Origin: Opitutales bacterium
Lineage (GTDB): Bacteria; Verrucomicrobiota; Verrucomicrobiia; Opitutales; UBA2987
Assembly (NCBI GenBank): GCA_021772515.1
Contig: JAJFLU010000045.1
Span: forward strand, 1 to 64,000
Reading direction: 5' to 3'
Length of the DNA stretch: 64,000 nucleotides
Shown here one piece after another: positions 50,644 through 61,296 of the stretch; position 1 is the stretch's first letter; each line of letters opens with the position of its first letter. Under the pieces are notes generated by a model, which did no database searches, was not told the origin of the DNA, and saw nothing but the letters and a program-made list of their open reading frames with translations. The translations under genes and the position numbers were made by a program.

Positions 50644-52302
50644 TCAGGCTATGATGCTTGTTCCAGCGATCACGACAAGAAACAATAGAAGAGGTGGAAC
50701 GAAAAATGCCAAGCCCGAAGGCTCCTGCCGTTTTTTTGCATGGAGCAGCAGCATCGACCCTAGGATGACCAACGCGGCCAATGGCCCTGTTAATCGCCAG
50801 GTATAATTCAATCGCCAGAAAAATCCGGGTAATTCCTGGGAAACCGCTATCAGGGCATCCAAAAACCACAAAATCAACCAGGCTCCGTGGTTAAAAAAGG
50901 CGCTCAACCATGTCAGGCTCAGAAGGCCGAAAAATATCGAGATGAAGCCGCCCGCGACGAGCAAACCCACCAGGGGAACGAGCGCCATGTTGAGAAAAAT
51001 AGCTCCGGGTGTGAAAATCTGAAAATATTGGATGGTCAAGGGGCTGCTCATCACGCCTGCCGCCAAACTGACGCCAAATAGTTCCAACAAACTTCCCGAC
51101 CCCGAAGAAATGACTCGGTGATGCCAGCGATAGCTTGTTTCCGGAAGACCCCGAAAAGGACGGAAATATTCGGTCAATTTTGCTCCCAGCGGCGCTCCAT
51201 AGAGAATAATTGCTGCGACCACCGCGTAGGAGAGTTGAAAACCGGAATTCCAAAGCTGCGCCGGATTCAGAAGTAGGACCGCAATTGCCGAGAGAATGAG
51301 GGCGGAAAACGGGGCGGGACTTCTTGTAAATGCGATCGACCCCCAGAAAAACGAGACCATGAGGAAAGCCCGGATGGCCGAGGGGGTTCCGCCCGTTATT
51401 TGGACGTAGAGAAAAAGAGCTCCGAGTCCCAACCAAGCCGAAAATGCGCGCGGCAGTCGCAAAAGCATGAAAAAATAGTGCAAGGCCATCGCCGCAGCCC
51501 CCACATGCAGGCCACTGATGGCAAAAAAGTGCATGGTTCCGCTCGCAAGGTATCTCTCCTTTTGCTCCTTGGTCAGAGCGGTCTTTTTTCCTAGCAAAAT
51601 GGCCGAATACGCGTTTTGCCACTCGTTTCCCTCCCTGGAACCCAATCGAAGTATGCCCTCGAATCGGTCGTTCTGTCTCTGGCAAAATCGGTAAAACCAG
51701 TTCGCTTTTTTAACCCGCTCCAAAATTCGGCCCCGCCGCAGTTCAAAATAGGTTCCCGTTTTGTTCAGGTAATGGCCGAATGTTTCCCCGCCTTCTTTTT
51801 CGCCGATGAAACTTAGAATACCCCGACCTCGAAAAACCTCCGAGCGCACCGGGGAGGGCTCTTCTGCCAGCGGATCGAGTTGGAAAAACACCTTTTGACC
51901 TTCGAGTTCCTTTAAAATCCGGGGTGCCTCCCGAATGAGAGCGATTCCGGTGGTGCGCCCATAATGATCCTCCAATTGAAAAGTTCGCTTCGTAACCAAA
52001 ACCAGCTCGGCCTCGCGAGGAGGGAGGAAATCCCAGTCGGCTGGCGGAAGGTTCAAGCGATGCGAATAATACCCCCAAGCAAGGCATGTCGCCGAAACAA
52101 GGAAAATTACCGGCCAGAAATTAGATGAGGATTTGTTCTTTTTTCGGGTCGCCAACAGGCAGGCAGCCAAGGCTCCCACGCACCCGGCGGCAACCAGCAA
52201 AAAAGAGGTGGCCTGCCGAAAGGTATCCGCCAGAACAAACCCAAAAATAAGAGGCCCCACCAGCCAAAGCAGCGGCGCCCGTGAGCGGTAATTTTTACTC
52301 AT
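50644..52302 (-). CDS. ComEC/Rec2-family competence membrane protein
   Basis: MHFFAISGLHVGAAAMALH, GGTPSAIRAFLMVSFFW, NPAQLWNSGFQLSYAVVAAIIL. Confidence 0.92.
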   Translation of the reverse strand: MSKNYRSRAPLLWLVGPLIFGFVLADTFRQATSFLLVAAGCVGALAACLLATRKKNKSSSNFWPVIFLVSATCLAWGYYSHRLNLPPADWDFLPPREAELVLVTKRTFQLEDHYGRTTGIALIREAPRILKELEGQKVFFQLDPLAEEPSPVRSEVFRGRGILSFIGEKEGGETFGHYLNKTGTYFELRRGRILERVKKANWFYRFCQRQNDRFEGILRLGSREGNEWQNAYSAILLGKKTALTKEQKERYLASGTMHFFAISGLHVGAAAMALHYFFMLLRLPRAFSAWLGLGALFLYVQITGGTPSAIRAFLMVSFFWGSIAFTRSPAPFSALILSAIAVLLLNPAQLWNSGFQLSYAVVAAIILYGAPLGAKLTEYFRPFRGLPETSYRWHHRVISSGSGSLLELFGVSLAAGVMSSPLTIQYFQIFTPGAIFLNMALVPLVGLLVAGGFISIFFGLLSLTWLSAFFNHGAWLILWFLDALIAVSQELPGFFWRLNYTWRLTGPLAALVILGSMLLLHAKKRQEPSGLAFFVPPLLLFLVVIAGTSIIA

Positions 52303-52411
52303 ACTCCCTGGTTTTGCAAATATCGGCGGTCATCGTCGGAATGGGGTTTAAAACCATTAGGGGTAATCCTCGCTTGCAAGCAAGATTCCTTTTTTGCCAT
52401 ATTCGCTTCTG

Positions 52412-53788
52412 GTGAAAGATTCTTCGCAAACATTCCTGTTCGGGGGCTCCGGTGGTGAAAAACCGGACGCAGGTTCTCCGTCACTGGAAGGCGGCTCCAA
52501 GCGGGATACCATCAAGCCCCTGGCGTTGAGAATGCGCCCCCGGTGTATGCAGGATATTTTGGGGCAGGATCATATTTTGGGAGTCGAATGCCTTTTGCCC
52601 CGGCTTGTTCGCGCCGACACATTTGGTAGCATTCTGCTGTATGGCCCCCCCGGCTGCGGAAAAACGACGCTTGCCGAGGTGATCGCCCTGGAAGCCAAGA
52701 GCCGATTTATCCGTCTCAATGCGGTTCTTTCCAATGTAGCCGAGATTCGGGAGACGCTGCGTTTTGCCCGTAGCCGCCCGGAGGATCGGGTAATTTTGTT
52801 TATCGATGAAATTCACCGTTTCAACAAAGCCCAGCAAGATCTGCTGCTGCCCGATGTCGAACAGGGAAATATCCGGCTCATCGGCGCAACGACCCATAAT
52901 CCCGGATTCTATGTGATCGGCCCGCTGTTGAGCCGCAGCCATTTGTTTCGACTCGAACCGATTGCTCCCGAAATGATCGTTGAGGTGTTGAAAAAGACCC
53001 TCGCGGATAGCGAATACGGTTTGGGAAAACACGAATGCCGGGCCGACGAAAAGGTGCTCATGGGGCTGGCTCAACTTTGCGACGGCGATATGCGGCGGGC
53101 CTTGAATGCGCTCGACACGCTCGTTGCCACCTTGGACAAAGGGGCGGAACTAACCGCCGATGATGTGGCCGTTTTTGCACGCGAGCGGCAAATTCGCTAC
53201 GACGCAAACGAAGACGAGCATTACGATACCGCCTCGGCGTTTATCAAAAGTCTGCGCGGCGGCGATCCCGATGCCTCTCTCTACTGGCTGGTGAAAATGT
53301 TGGCCGGTGGCGAAGACCCGCGATTTATTGCCCGACGGTTGGTCATTCTGGCCTCGGAGGATGTCGGGTTGGCCGATCCGAACGCTCTCCCGTTGGCGAT
53401 GGCAGCCTTTCGGGCCTGTGAGGTAATCGGACTGCCAGAATGCGAGCTCAATCTCGCCCACGCGGTCGTCTATCTGGCCACGGCGCCCAAAAGCAATACC
53501 GCCTACGCTGCTTTTAAAAAGGCGAAAAAAGCCTTGAGCGAAGGGGAATTACAGCGGGTGCCGCTACACCTGCGCGATGCCAGCACCAAGACCAATAAAA
53601 GCTTTGGCCACGTTAAGGACTACCGCTACAGCCACAAATACCCGGAAGCGGTTTCAGGTCAGGAGTATATGGAGAATCCCAAAAAATTTTTCCATGCGAA
53701 AACCGCCGGCGCCGAGGCCGAAATTTCCGAACGTCTAGCCCGATGGGAGAAATTGAAACTGAAAATACAAGCCGAGGAGTCCCAGTAA
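52412..53788 (+). CDS. rarA: Replication-associated recombination protein RarA/MgsA
   Basis: LYGPPGCGKTTLAEVIA, FIDEIHRFNKAQQDLLLP, GATTHNP, ASEDVGLADPNAL; GTG start 52412 preferred. Confidence 0.93.
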   Translation: MKDSSQTFLFGGSGGEKPDAGSPSLEGGSKRDTIKPLALRMRPRCMQDILGQDHILGVECLLPRLVRADTFGSILLYGPPGCGKTTLAEVIALEAKSRFIRLNAVLSNVAEIRETLRFARSRPEDRVILFIDEIHRFNKAQQDLLLPDVEQGNIRLIGATTHNPGFYVIGPLLSRSHLFRLEPIAPEMIVEVLKKTLADSEYGLGKHECRADEKVLMGLAQLCDGDMRRALNALDTLVATLDKGAELTADDVAVFARERQIRYDANEDEHYDTASAFIKSLRGGDPDASLYWLVKMLAGGEDPRFIARRLVILASEDVGLADPNALPLAMAAFRACEVIGLPECELNLAHAVVYLATAPKSNTAYAAFKKAKKALSEGELQRVPLHLRDASTKTNKSFGHVKDYRYSHKYPEAVSGQEYMENPKKFFHAKTAGAEAEISERLARWEKLKLKIQAEESQ

Positions 53789-53935
53789 ATCGCAAGAGAG
53801 CAAGGAACCTATCCGGGGAATTGATGGTCGTTGTTAGTCATGGGAGCCTTTAAATTTTCATTGTGATACCCGATTCTGTGTGATAGGTTGAAATCACGAT
53901 CTATTCAGTAATCATTTACATTTAACAATACCGTC

Positions 53936-54391
53936 ATGAAAAACCTTTTTTACAATTATCGAAACAATCTGTATTTTCTATCCGCGCTCGCGATCAGCCT
54001 GCTGGCGGGTGCTAGTTTTTCTCCGCTACTCGCCCAGAGCGATGGCGGGGATGAAGAGGGCATGATGCCCGAAATGGGCGCCTATATAGATGCATCCGAT
54101 GGCGGGTTTATCAATATCCGAATCGTCGGGAACAATTTCCACCTCTACTTCTTGGATGCCGAAAAAAAGTTGATAGAACCAACCTATAAACGTGCTCTAA
54201 TTCGATATGAAAATGTGGCCCGCAAGGACCGCGATGAGCGATTGATTCTCAATTTGTCCGCAGATGGCCAATCACTGACCAGCGGTCGTGTGGTAAGACC
54301 GCCATTCAATTTTTGGGTAACGCTGCATTTTTATGACAACAACGATTCTGAAAAACGGATTCCCTACGGCAGGCACCGGGTAAGGCAGTAG
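53936..54391 (+). CDS. Exported hypothetical protein
   Basis: Signal-like N-terminus, coherent 151 aa ORF. Confidence 0.65.
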   Translation: MKNLFYNYRNNLYFLSALAISLLAGASFSPLLAQSDGGDEEGMMPEMGAYIDASDGGFINIRIVGNNFHLYFLDAEKKLIEPTYKRALIRYENVARKDRDERLILNLSADGQSLTSGRVVRPPFNFWVTLHFYDNNDSEKRIPYGRHRVRQ

Positions 54392-54447
54392 GCTTTTTGA
54401 ACGGTTAATTTGGAAACCAATATTCTTCTCAGGAAGTCGCTGACACC

Positions 54448-54864
54448 TTGAAAAAGCATTTGCTGAACGGTTTTTTTGCCGCCTTGGGAGTGGTAATCGC
54501 CTCCCACACATCGAGCGGCATTCACTATGACGACGGCATGACCCTGCTCGTGGTGGTCATCGTTTTGAGCATTCTCAATATTTTCCTCAAACCGCTTTTG
54601 CTGCTTTTTACGATTCCATTTATCATCCTCAGCCTTGGGCTTGGACTCTGGGTTATCAACGCCATCCTTCTTTTGCTGGCCGGATATCTGGTCAATGGCT
54701 TCGAGGTTATCTCCCTTCTTTCCGCCCTGTGGGGGGCTTTTGTAATTAGTCTTACCTCGATGATCGGGAATTCGCTGATGGGCGGAAATTCGAGCGTTCG
54801 AGTTAGGCATTCCTCGCAAAGAAGCTCCCGAATTCGGCCCGATGATGATGTAATCGATGTTTAA
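54448..54864 (+). CDS. Phage holin family IV-like (PF04020-type) membrane protein
   Basis: [59 protein letters not shown] start. Confidence 0.85.
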   Translation: MKKHLLNGFFAALGVVIASHTSSGIHYDDGMTLLVVVIVLSILNIFLKPLLLLFTIPFIILSLGLGLWVINAILLLLAGYLVNGFEVISLLSALWGAFVISLTSMIGNSLMGGNSSVRVRHSSQRSSRIRPDDDVIDV

Positions 54865-54925
54865 CCGGGGTTTAGCCGAGCAATCCTTTTCTTGAAAAAA
54901 ATCGCGACATCCCTAGGTTGAGCGG

Positions 54926-55795
54926 ATCGGCAAGGAAACTACAAAGGTTACGGTAAAGAAATTCCACCAAGGTGGCTCGCGGGTTTTCACCGATGCCCTC
55001 GCCGTCGAGGAACCGCTGGAAATCAAACTCGGTTACGAGCGCGATGGGATACGTGTGCGCCGCAGCATTTCCATCACCATGCGTACTCCCGGCCATGATT
55101 TTGATCTGGCCTGCGGATTTCTGCTAACCGAGGGAATTATCACCGAATTTCATCAAATCGAGGAAATTTCCACACTCGATTCCAAGGAGGGTCAATCGGT
55201 TTGCGTCGAGCTAAAACCGGATGTTGCGGTTGATCTGAAACGGCTGGAAAGGCATTTTTACACCTCGTCGAGTTGTGGCGTTTGCGGCAAAGCTTCGCTG
55301 GAAGCCCTCAATCTTGCGGGTCTAAAAGCGCCCCCGGCCACGGAACCGCTCATCGATCCCGCCACAATCCAGTCGCTGCCCGCGATCCTTTGTCGACATC
55401 AACCGGGCTACGCGGCTAGCGGAGGGATCCATGCGGCGGCCTTGTTCCAGCCAAACGGCAAACTGATTCTCGCGCGGGAGGATGTGGGTCGTCACAACGC
55501 GGTCGATAAGGTGATCGGCTCGCAGTTGCGAAAGAATTTACTGCCGCTGAATGAATGCCTGCTTCTGGTCAGTGGGCGGACGAGTTTTGAGATTTTGCAA
55601 AAGGCGATTGCGGCCGGAATTCCCGTTGTCGCCGGGGTTGGGCCGCCTTCGAGTCTGGCAGTGGAAGTTGCCTGCGCCTTTAATCTTTCCTTGGTCGGCT
55701 TCCTGCGGGATGGCCAATTCAATCTCTACAGCGGCGGCCAAAGGATAGCTCCAGTCAAATCTCTCCAAAAAATGAATCCGGCGACTGCCCTATGA
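54926..55795 (+). CDS. fdhD: Formate dehydrogenase accessory sulfurtransferase FdhD (start codon unclear)
   Basis: SISITMRTPGHDFDLACGFLLTEGII, SSSCGVCGKAS, REDVGRHNAVDKVIG; upstream in-frame IGKETTKVTVKKFHQGGSRVFTDALAVEEPLEIKLGYERDGIRV matches the FdhD N-terminus but has no ATG/GTG/TTG. Confidence 0.9.
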   Translation: MGKETTKVTVKKFHQGGSRVFTDALAVEEPLEIKLGYERDGIRVRRSISITMRTPGHDFDLACGFLLTEGIITEFHQIEEISTLDSKEGQSVCVELKPDVAVDLKRLERHFYTSSSCGVCGKASLEALNLAGLKAPPATEPLIDPATIQSLPAILCRHQPGYAASGGIHAAALFQPNGKLILAREDVGRHNAVDKVIGSQLRKNLLPLNECLLLVSGRTSFEILQKAIAAGIPVVAGVGPPSSLAVEVACAFNLSLVGFLRDGQFNLYSGGQRIAPVKSLQKMNPATAL

Positions 55796-58134
55796 ACCCC
55801 GACGATAAAAGTAAGGGCAATGCTGAGGGGGATTTCACAGCGACAAATGCCCAACCACCTGAAATTTTGACCGGCCTCCATAAAGGCGAGGCCAAAAAAT
55901 CCGCCGGTGGAACTCCCGCCGTATTATCGAGTTTCAAACATGTCTTTGGGCAAGCGGGAGTGGTCAAGGGAACCCGGCTTTTAGCGCATTTGAACCAAAA
56001 GAAGGGATTCGATTGCCCGAGTTGCGCTTGGCCCGATCCCGATGAGGAGCGGTCGGTCGTGGAATTTTGTGAAAATGGGGCCAAAGCCATCGCATCCGAA
56101 GGCGCCAAAAAACGTATTACCGCCGCGTTTTTTGAGAAATATTCGGTCGCCGAGCTTTCCCGACAGAGCGATTATTGGTTCGAGCAACAGGGTCGGCTGA
56201 CTGAGCCAATGGTTCTTCGCAGAGGGCTGGAGCATTACGAACCGATTTCCTGGGACGAGGCTTTTACCTTGGTGGCGGGGGAGCTGAACGGGCTGGATTC
56301 ACCCGACGAGGCGATCTTTTACACTTCCGGGCGCACCAGCAACGAGGCGGCTTTTCTCTATCAATTATTTGTCCGGCAATTCGGCGCCAATAACCTGCCC
56401 GATTGCTCGAATATGTGCCACGAATCCAGCGGCACGGCCCTGAAATCAACCATCGGAGTCGGCAAGGGCACCGTCACTTTGGAGGATATTCACAACGCCC
56501 AATTCATCCTCGTCGCGGGGCAAAACCCCGGCACAAATCACCCCCGGATGCTCACCGCTTTGCAAAAGGCGGTCCGTAACGGTGCGCGAATTCTGGCCCT
56601 CAATCCACTGGCCGAAGCGGGGTTGGCGGCTTTTGCCCACCCGCAGGAGGCCAGGGGTCTTCTCGGCCTGAGCACTCCGCTAGCCAAGCGGTTTTTGCAG
56701 GTGAAAATCAATGGCGATCTGGCTTTTTTTAAAGGTGTCTGTCGGGCCATTTTGGAGCTTGAGGAGAAAAATCCCGGAGCGGTATTGGACCACGAATTCA
56801 TTGCCGAACACACCTTTGGCTTCGAGGAGTTCAAAACGGCGGCGCTGAGGCTCGGTTGGGCGGAAATTATCGAAGGAAGCGGCCTGACGCGGGAGGAAAT
56901 CGATCTGGCGGCGCGGATGTTTGTTGAAAATGAGCGCATCATCACCTGTTGGGCGATGGGTTTGACCCAGCATAAAAACGCCGTCGCCATCATTAGGGAA
57001 ATCGTCAATTTGCATCTGCTGCGAGGGGCCATCGGAAAACCGGGTGCGGGACTCTGCCCCGTTCGCGGCCACAGTAATGTGCAGGGAGACCGCACGATGG
57101 GGATTTGTGAGGAAATGCCCGACAGCTTTTTCGATGCTCTGGGCCGGGAATTTTCCTTTCAGCCGCCGCGCCGCCGGGGGTTCAACACCGTCGAGAGCAT
57201 TCGGGCCATGCGGGAGGGCAGGGCGAAGGTATTTTTCGCGATGGGGGGCAACTTCCTCTCCGCCTCTCCCGATACCGAATACACCGCGCAGGCGCTTCGC
57301 AACTGTTCCCTCACCGTGCAGGTTTCGACCAAGCTCAACCGCTCCCATCTGATAACCGGGCAACAGGCGCTGATTCTCCCCTGTTTGGGTCGAAGTGAAC
57401 TGGATATTCAGTCGACGGGTCAGCAATTCGTCACGGTGGAAAATTCAATGGGCATCGTCCACCAATCCCGTGGTCAAATGACACCTGCCTCCGGGCATCT
57501 CCTGAGCGAACCGATGATTGTTACCCGTCTGGCGAGAGCTGTTTTGGGCGATCAATCAAAAGTCGATTGGGAAAAATTGGGCGCAGATTACGGGCTCATT
57601 CGGGACGCTATTGAACGAGTGATACCGGGTTTTGAACACTACAACCGCCGCATGATCGAAAACGGCAGTTTCTACCTGCCCAACGGAGCGAAGGAACGAA
57701 AATTTGCCACACCAGAGGGGAAGGCAGTTTTTACGGTCAGCCCACTGGAAACGTTGAAAATCGAGCCGGGCCAACTGCTTTTGACCACAATTCGCAGCCA
57801 CGATCAGTTCAACACCACGATTTACGGATTGGATGACCGCTACCGGGGCATTCGCAGCGAACGGCGCGTTATATATCTGAACAAAGAAGATATGCGGGAA
57901 CGCGGACTCGCCCCGGAGCAGCCGGTGGACATCACCAGCTATTTCGAGGGAGAGCAGCGGGTGGGGAGGCTTTTTTTAGCGGTACCCTACGACATTCCAA
58001 AGGGTTGCGCTGCAGCCTATTTCCCCGAGGCCAATGTGCTCGTGCCAGTAGGCAGCACCGCCGCCGAAAGCCACACCCCCGCCTCGAAATCAATTGTTAT
58101 TAGCGTTGAGCCCACGAATAAGAACAAAAATTAA
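55792..58134 (+). CDS. FdhF/YdeP-family molybdopterin oxidoreductase
   Basis: ISWDEAFTLVAGELNGL, GRTSNEAAFLYQLFVRQFGANNLPDCSNMCHESSG, QNPGTNHPRMLTAL, RGHSNVQGDRTMGI; ATGA overlap with fdhD. Confidence 0.93.
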   Translation: MNPDDKSKGNAEGDFTATNAQPPEILTGLHKGEAKKSAGGTPAVLSSFKHVFGQAGVVKGTRLLAHLNQKKGFDCPSCAWPDPDEERSVVEFCENGAKAIASEGAKKRITAAFFEKYSVAELSRQSDYWFEQQGRLTEPMVLRRGLEHYEPISWDEAFTLVAGELNGLDSPDEAIFYTSGRTSNEAAFLYQLFVRQFGANNLPDCSNMCHESSGTALKSTIGVGKGTVTLEDIHNAQFILVAGQNPGTNHPRMLTALQKAVRNGARILALNPLAEAGLAAFAHPQEARGLLGLSTPLAKRFLQVKINGDLAFFKGVCRAILELEEKNPGAVLDHEFIAEHTFGFEEFKTAALRLGWAEIIEGSGLTREEIDLAARMFVENERIITCWAMGLTQHKNAVAIIREIVNLHLLRGAIGKPGAGLCPVRGHSNVQGDRTMGICEEMPDSFFDALGREFSFQPPRRRGFNTVESIRAMREGRAKVFFAMGGNFLSASPDTEYTAQALRNCSLTVQVSTKLNRSHLITGQQALILPCLGRSELDIQSTGQQFVTVENSMGIVHQSRGQMTPASGHLLSEPMIVTRLARAVLGDQSKVDWEKLGADYGLIRDAIERVIPGFEHYNRRMIENGSFYLPNGAKERKFATPEGKAVFTVSPLETLKIEPGQLLLTTIRSHDQFNTTIYGLDDRYRGIRSERRVIYLNKEDMRERGLAPEQPVDITSYFEGEQRVGRLFLAVPYDIPKGCAAAYFPEANVLVPVGSTAAESHTPASKSIVISVEPTNKNKN

Positions 58135-58136
58135 GG

Positions 58137-58410
58137 AATGAAACCCCTTAAGGGTTTTATCATTGGTTGTAGGCCGGGTGTCCAGGGGTTTCACCCCCGG
58201 CTGGCGAATCATGCCCCTTCAGGGCATTTTTTTAGACCATTCCGTTGAAGCAACGGGGTCGTCCAAGGCACCATTCCGAGCACGCTGAAGGTGTGCAATT
58301 CGTCAGCCCCGGGTGCAACCCGGGGACTCCCTTCCACACCAAAGCACGCTGAAGGTGTGCAATTCCTTATTGATGCTGACGAATCATGTCTCTTCAGGGC
58401 ACTATTTAAA
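58137..58410. repeat. Cluster of short palindromic repeats
   Basis: agcacgctgaaggtgtgcaattc occurs at 58279 and 58343 (64 nt apart); plus aaccccttaagggtt and tgccccttcagggca palindromes. Confidence 0.75.
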
Positions 58411-58452
58411 AATTGATTGCCACACAGGTCTGTCTAGCATTAAATATTTGCT

Positions 58453-59037
58453 ATGAAACAGGGAAAAAAGGATAGTGAGGCGCGGCGGCGGGTGATTTCT
58501 GCTGCTTTGGATTTGTTTTATCGGCAGGGGTATCGGGCCACGGGGATCAATCAGGTGATTGCCGAGGCGGGCGTTTCCAAAAACACTTTTTATCACCATT
58601 TTCCTTCCAAGGAGGACTTATGTGTTACCTATTTGCGGGAGCGGCATGTGATATGGCTGAACATGCTGAAGGACGATATTAATTCCTGGAAGACCCCCTT
58701 GGAGCGATTGTTGGCTCCTTTTGAATTCTTGCGTAAATGGTTGCCTGAATGCGATTACCGTGGTTGCGCGTTTCTTAATATTACCTCTGAGGTTCCCGAT
58801 ATCGATTCGCCGATTCGCAAGGAGGTTATCTATCATAAAGATGGGTTGAGGACTATTTTCCGGGAGTTGGCCAAGGATTTGCAAAAATCCGGCGATGCCT
58901 ACGCAAAACTGGATCCGGTCGAGTTATCGAATGCCTGCTACACAATTTTCGAGGGAGCTATATCGGCCTGTCAGAATTTTGGCGAAATCTGGCCAGCGGA
59001 TACTGCCAAAAGGACTGTCAAAAAATTATTGTTGTAA
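58453..59037 (+). CDS. TetR/AcrR family transcriptional regulator
   Basis: RRVISAALDLFYRQGYRATGINQVIAEAGVSKNTFYHHFPSKEDL. Confidence 0.95.
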   Translation: MKQGKKDSEARRRVISAALDLFYRQGYRATGINQVIAEAGVSKNTFYHHFPSKEDLCVTYLRERHVIWLNMLKDDINSWKTPLERLLAPFEFLRKWLPECDYRGCAFLNITSEVPDIDSPIRKEVIYHKDGLRTIFRELAKDLQKSGDAYAKLDPVELSNACYTIFEGAISACQNFGEIWPADTAKRTVKKLLL

Positions 59038-59125
59038 GGAATTCTTACTTCGTTTGTCCAAAAAAGAACAGACTTGTCTGTATTCTTTCAACTAACTAAC
59101 AAAATAATTAAGGAGATAAAGAATC

Positions 59126-60091
59126 ATGGAAAACAATAAACTTAGATTGAGCATGAAGACGGCACTTTTGGCAGCCGCGATAATTTTGGGTGCCTTGGGC
59201 TCTGCTCTTGGCTCTGAAACCGAAGCGGGAAACGCAACACAGCATAAAACCGTGCAGGTGGGAGACGTGGAGATATTTTACCGTGAAGCGGGACCGGTGG
59301 ATGCGCCGACGGTCGTTTTGCTGCATGGGTTTCCGACATCATCGCATATGTTTCGGAATCTGATTCCCGCGCTATCGGATCGCTATCATGTGGTTGCGCC
59401 CGATTATCCCGGTTTTGGCAATAGTTCGATGCCGTTGGTTGATGAATTTGATTACTCGTTCGATAATTTGGCGGCGATTGTGGAAAATTTCCTGGATATT
59501 ATCGGAGTCAGTGAGTTCAGTCTTTATGTGATGGATTATGGGGCGCCCGTTGGTTTTCGTATCGCTGCGGCGAGTCCGGAAAAAGTGCAGGGGTTGATCG
59601 TTCAAAACGGCAATGCCTACGATGAGGGATTGCGGGAATTCTGGAATCCGATCAAGGCCTTTTGGGCGGACAAATCCGATGAGAATGCCAAGGCGCTCCG
59701 GGATGGCCTGCTGACGATTGGCGCTACAAAATGGCAATACACCACGGGCATGAGAAATGTCGAGGCGGTCAGTCCCGATAATTGGGTCATCGATCAATCA
59801 AAACTCGATCGCCCCGGTAACAAGGACATTCAGGTCGAACTGTTTTATTCCTACGGAACCAATCCGCCTCTCTACCCCCAATGGCAGGAATATTTTCGCA
59901 CCTATCAGCCGCCGACGTTGATTGTTTGGGGAAAGAACGACCCGATATTTCCCGAGGAAGGCGCACATCCCTACAAAAAGGATTTGAAAAACCTGGAGTT
60001 CCATATCCTCGACACGGGACATTTCGCCCTTGAGGAAGATGGCGCCGAAATCGCGCAGTTGATCAGAAGTTTTTTAAAGAAAAATGTATAA
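59126..60091 (+). CDS. Secreted alpha/beta hydrolase
   Basis: Signal peptide; [48 protein letters not shown] catalytic His region. Confidence 0.93.
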   Translation: MENNKLRLSMKTALLAAAIILGALGSALGSETEAGNATQHKTVQVGDVEIFYREAGPVDAPTVVLLHGFPTSSHMFRNLIPALSDRYHVVAPDYPGFGNSSMPLVDEFDYSFDNLAAIVENFLDIIGVSEFSLYVMDYGAPVGFRIAAASPEKVQGLIVQNGNAYDEGLREFWNPIKAFWADKSDENAKALRDGLLTIGATKWQYTTGMRNVEAVSPDNWVIDQSKLDRPGNKDIQVELFYSYGTNPPLYPQWQEYFRTYQPPTLIVWGKNDPIFPEEGAHPYKKDLKNLEFHILDTGHFALEEDGAEIAQLIRSFLKKNV

Positions 60092-60187
60092 CAAGGATGA
60101 TTGTTAGTGTTAACTAAAAGGGTGTGAGCGCAAATGGCGTTCGCTCCCTTTAAACGAAACCCGTCTACTAAAAATAAGAAAGCTAAA

Positions 60188-60817
60188 ATGAATTCAAATA
60201 CCCCACACATACCCGCGAGCGATGTCGCCTTTACACCGGCCGTCAAGGCGGCTCAGGAAAAATATGGTTCCCGTCAATCCTACGCCCGATTGGAGCAGTC
60301 CGATTGGTGGAAAACCGAGGTGACCGAGGAATTAGCCAACTTTATTGCGGAAAGGGATTCGTTTTATCTGGCTACCGCGAGCGGCGATGGTCGTCCTTAT
60401 ATTCAGCATAGGGGAGGGCCGAAAGGATTTTTAAAAGTGCTCGATAAGCATACGCTGGGAATAGCCGAATACAGCGGTAATCGGCAATACATTTCAGCGG
60501 GGAATCTTTCGGAGAACGACCGGATTGCCATCTTTCTGATGGATTACCCTAATCGTGGCAGGATTAAGGTTTGGGGCCGGGGCAAGGTGGTTGAAAAGGA
60601 TGAGGATCCGGAGATTTTTGAAAAACTGATTGATCCCGGTTTTAAGGCAAAAATCGAGCGCGCGATGGTTTTCACCATCGAAGCGTGGGATGGCAATTGC
60701 CCCAAGTATATTCAACCCCGTTTCACCAAAGAGGAAATCGCTCCCCTGGTGAACTCTCTTCAGGAAAAAATTGAGCGGCTGGAGGCTGAAAATAAAAGCC
60801 TGCGGGATAATCAATAG
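60188..60817 (+). CDS. Pyridoxamine 5'-phosphate oxidase family protein
   Basis: RDSFYLATASGDGRPYIQHRGGPKGFLKVLDKHTLGIAEYSGNRQYISAGNLSENDRIAIFLMDYPNRGRIKVWG. Confidence 0.92.
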   Translation: MNSNTPHIPASDVAFTPAVKAAQEKYGSRQSYARLEQSDWWKTEVTEELANFIAERDSFYLATASGDGRPYIQHRGGPKGFLKVLDKHTLGIAEYSGNRQYISAGNLSENDRIAIFLMDYPNRGRIKVWGRGKVVEKDEDPEIFEKLIDPGFKAKIERAMVFTIEAWDGNCPKYIQPRFTKEEIAPLVNSLQEKIERLEAENKSLRDNQ

Positions 60818-60840
60818 TATCGTATCGGGAGCAGCGGGAC

Positions 60841-61296
60841 TCAGCGGATCAGCCTGGCGACATAGATGCCCTGATGCCGCCCGGCGATTTTTTCCTGGTA
60901 AAAAAGTTCGGAAACGAGTTCGAGGCGGGCCATGCGGTATTGTTTGAGGTTTTTGTGGAATTTTTCCCAATCCTCGATGTTGGGCGCTTTGCAGACGGAT
61001 TCGAATTCGCCTCTTATCGGCTCGATGAAATCGATTGCGGATTTTTTTATCACCAATTGACAGTTGAGTCCAACCTCCATCAATTTCAAATGGATCAATG
61101 CCCAACCTGCCAAGATACCGAGGGTGGCGATGCTCCCGCCGAACGCACTGTCCCGGTGGTTAATATTAGGCGCCAGTGGTGCTTTAAACCGGATTCCCTC
61201 CGGGCTGTAAGAAACCAGTCTTATGCCCATGAATTTGGTCACGGGAATCTGCTCGTGCAAATAGCTTTCTGCTTCGCTTAAACTGGCCTTCGACAT
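60841..61296 (-). CDS. YiiD_C-type thioesterase domain protein
   Basis: YLHEQIPVTKFMGIRLVSYSPEGIRFKAPLAPNINHRDSAFGGSIATLGILAGWALIHLKL. Confidence 0.88.
   Translation of the reverse strand: MSKASLSEAESYLHEQIPVTKFMGIRLVSYSPEGIRFKAPLAPNINHRDSAFGGSIATLGILAGWALIHLKLMEVGLNCQLVIKKSAIDFIEPIRGEFESVCKAPNIEDWEKFHKNLKQYRMARLELVSELFYQEKIAGRHQGIYVARLIR

Noticed and set aside
54448-54864. Holin-family gene as part of a phage lysis module
   Set aside because: PF04020-type holin-like proteins are common housekeeping membrane proteins, and it is about 9 kb away from the capsid cassette on the opposite strand.
58137-58410. CRISPR-like direct repeats
   Set aside because: Only two 23-nt direct copies, mixed palindromes, no regular spacers and no cas genes.
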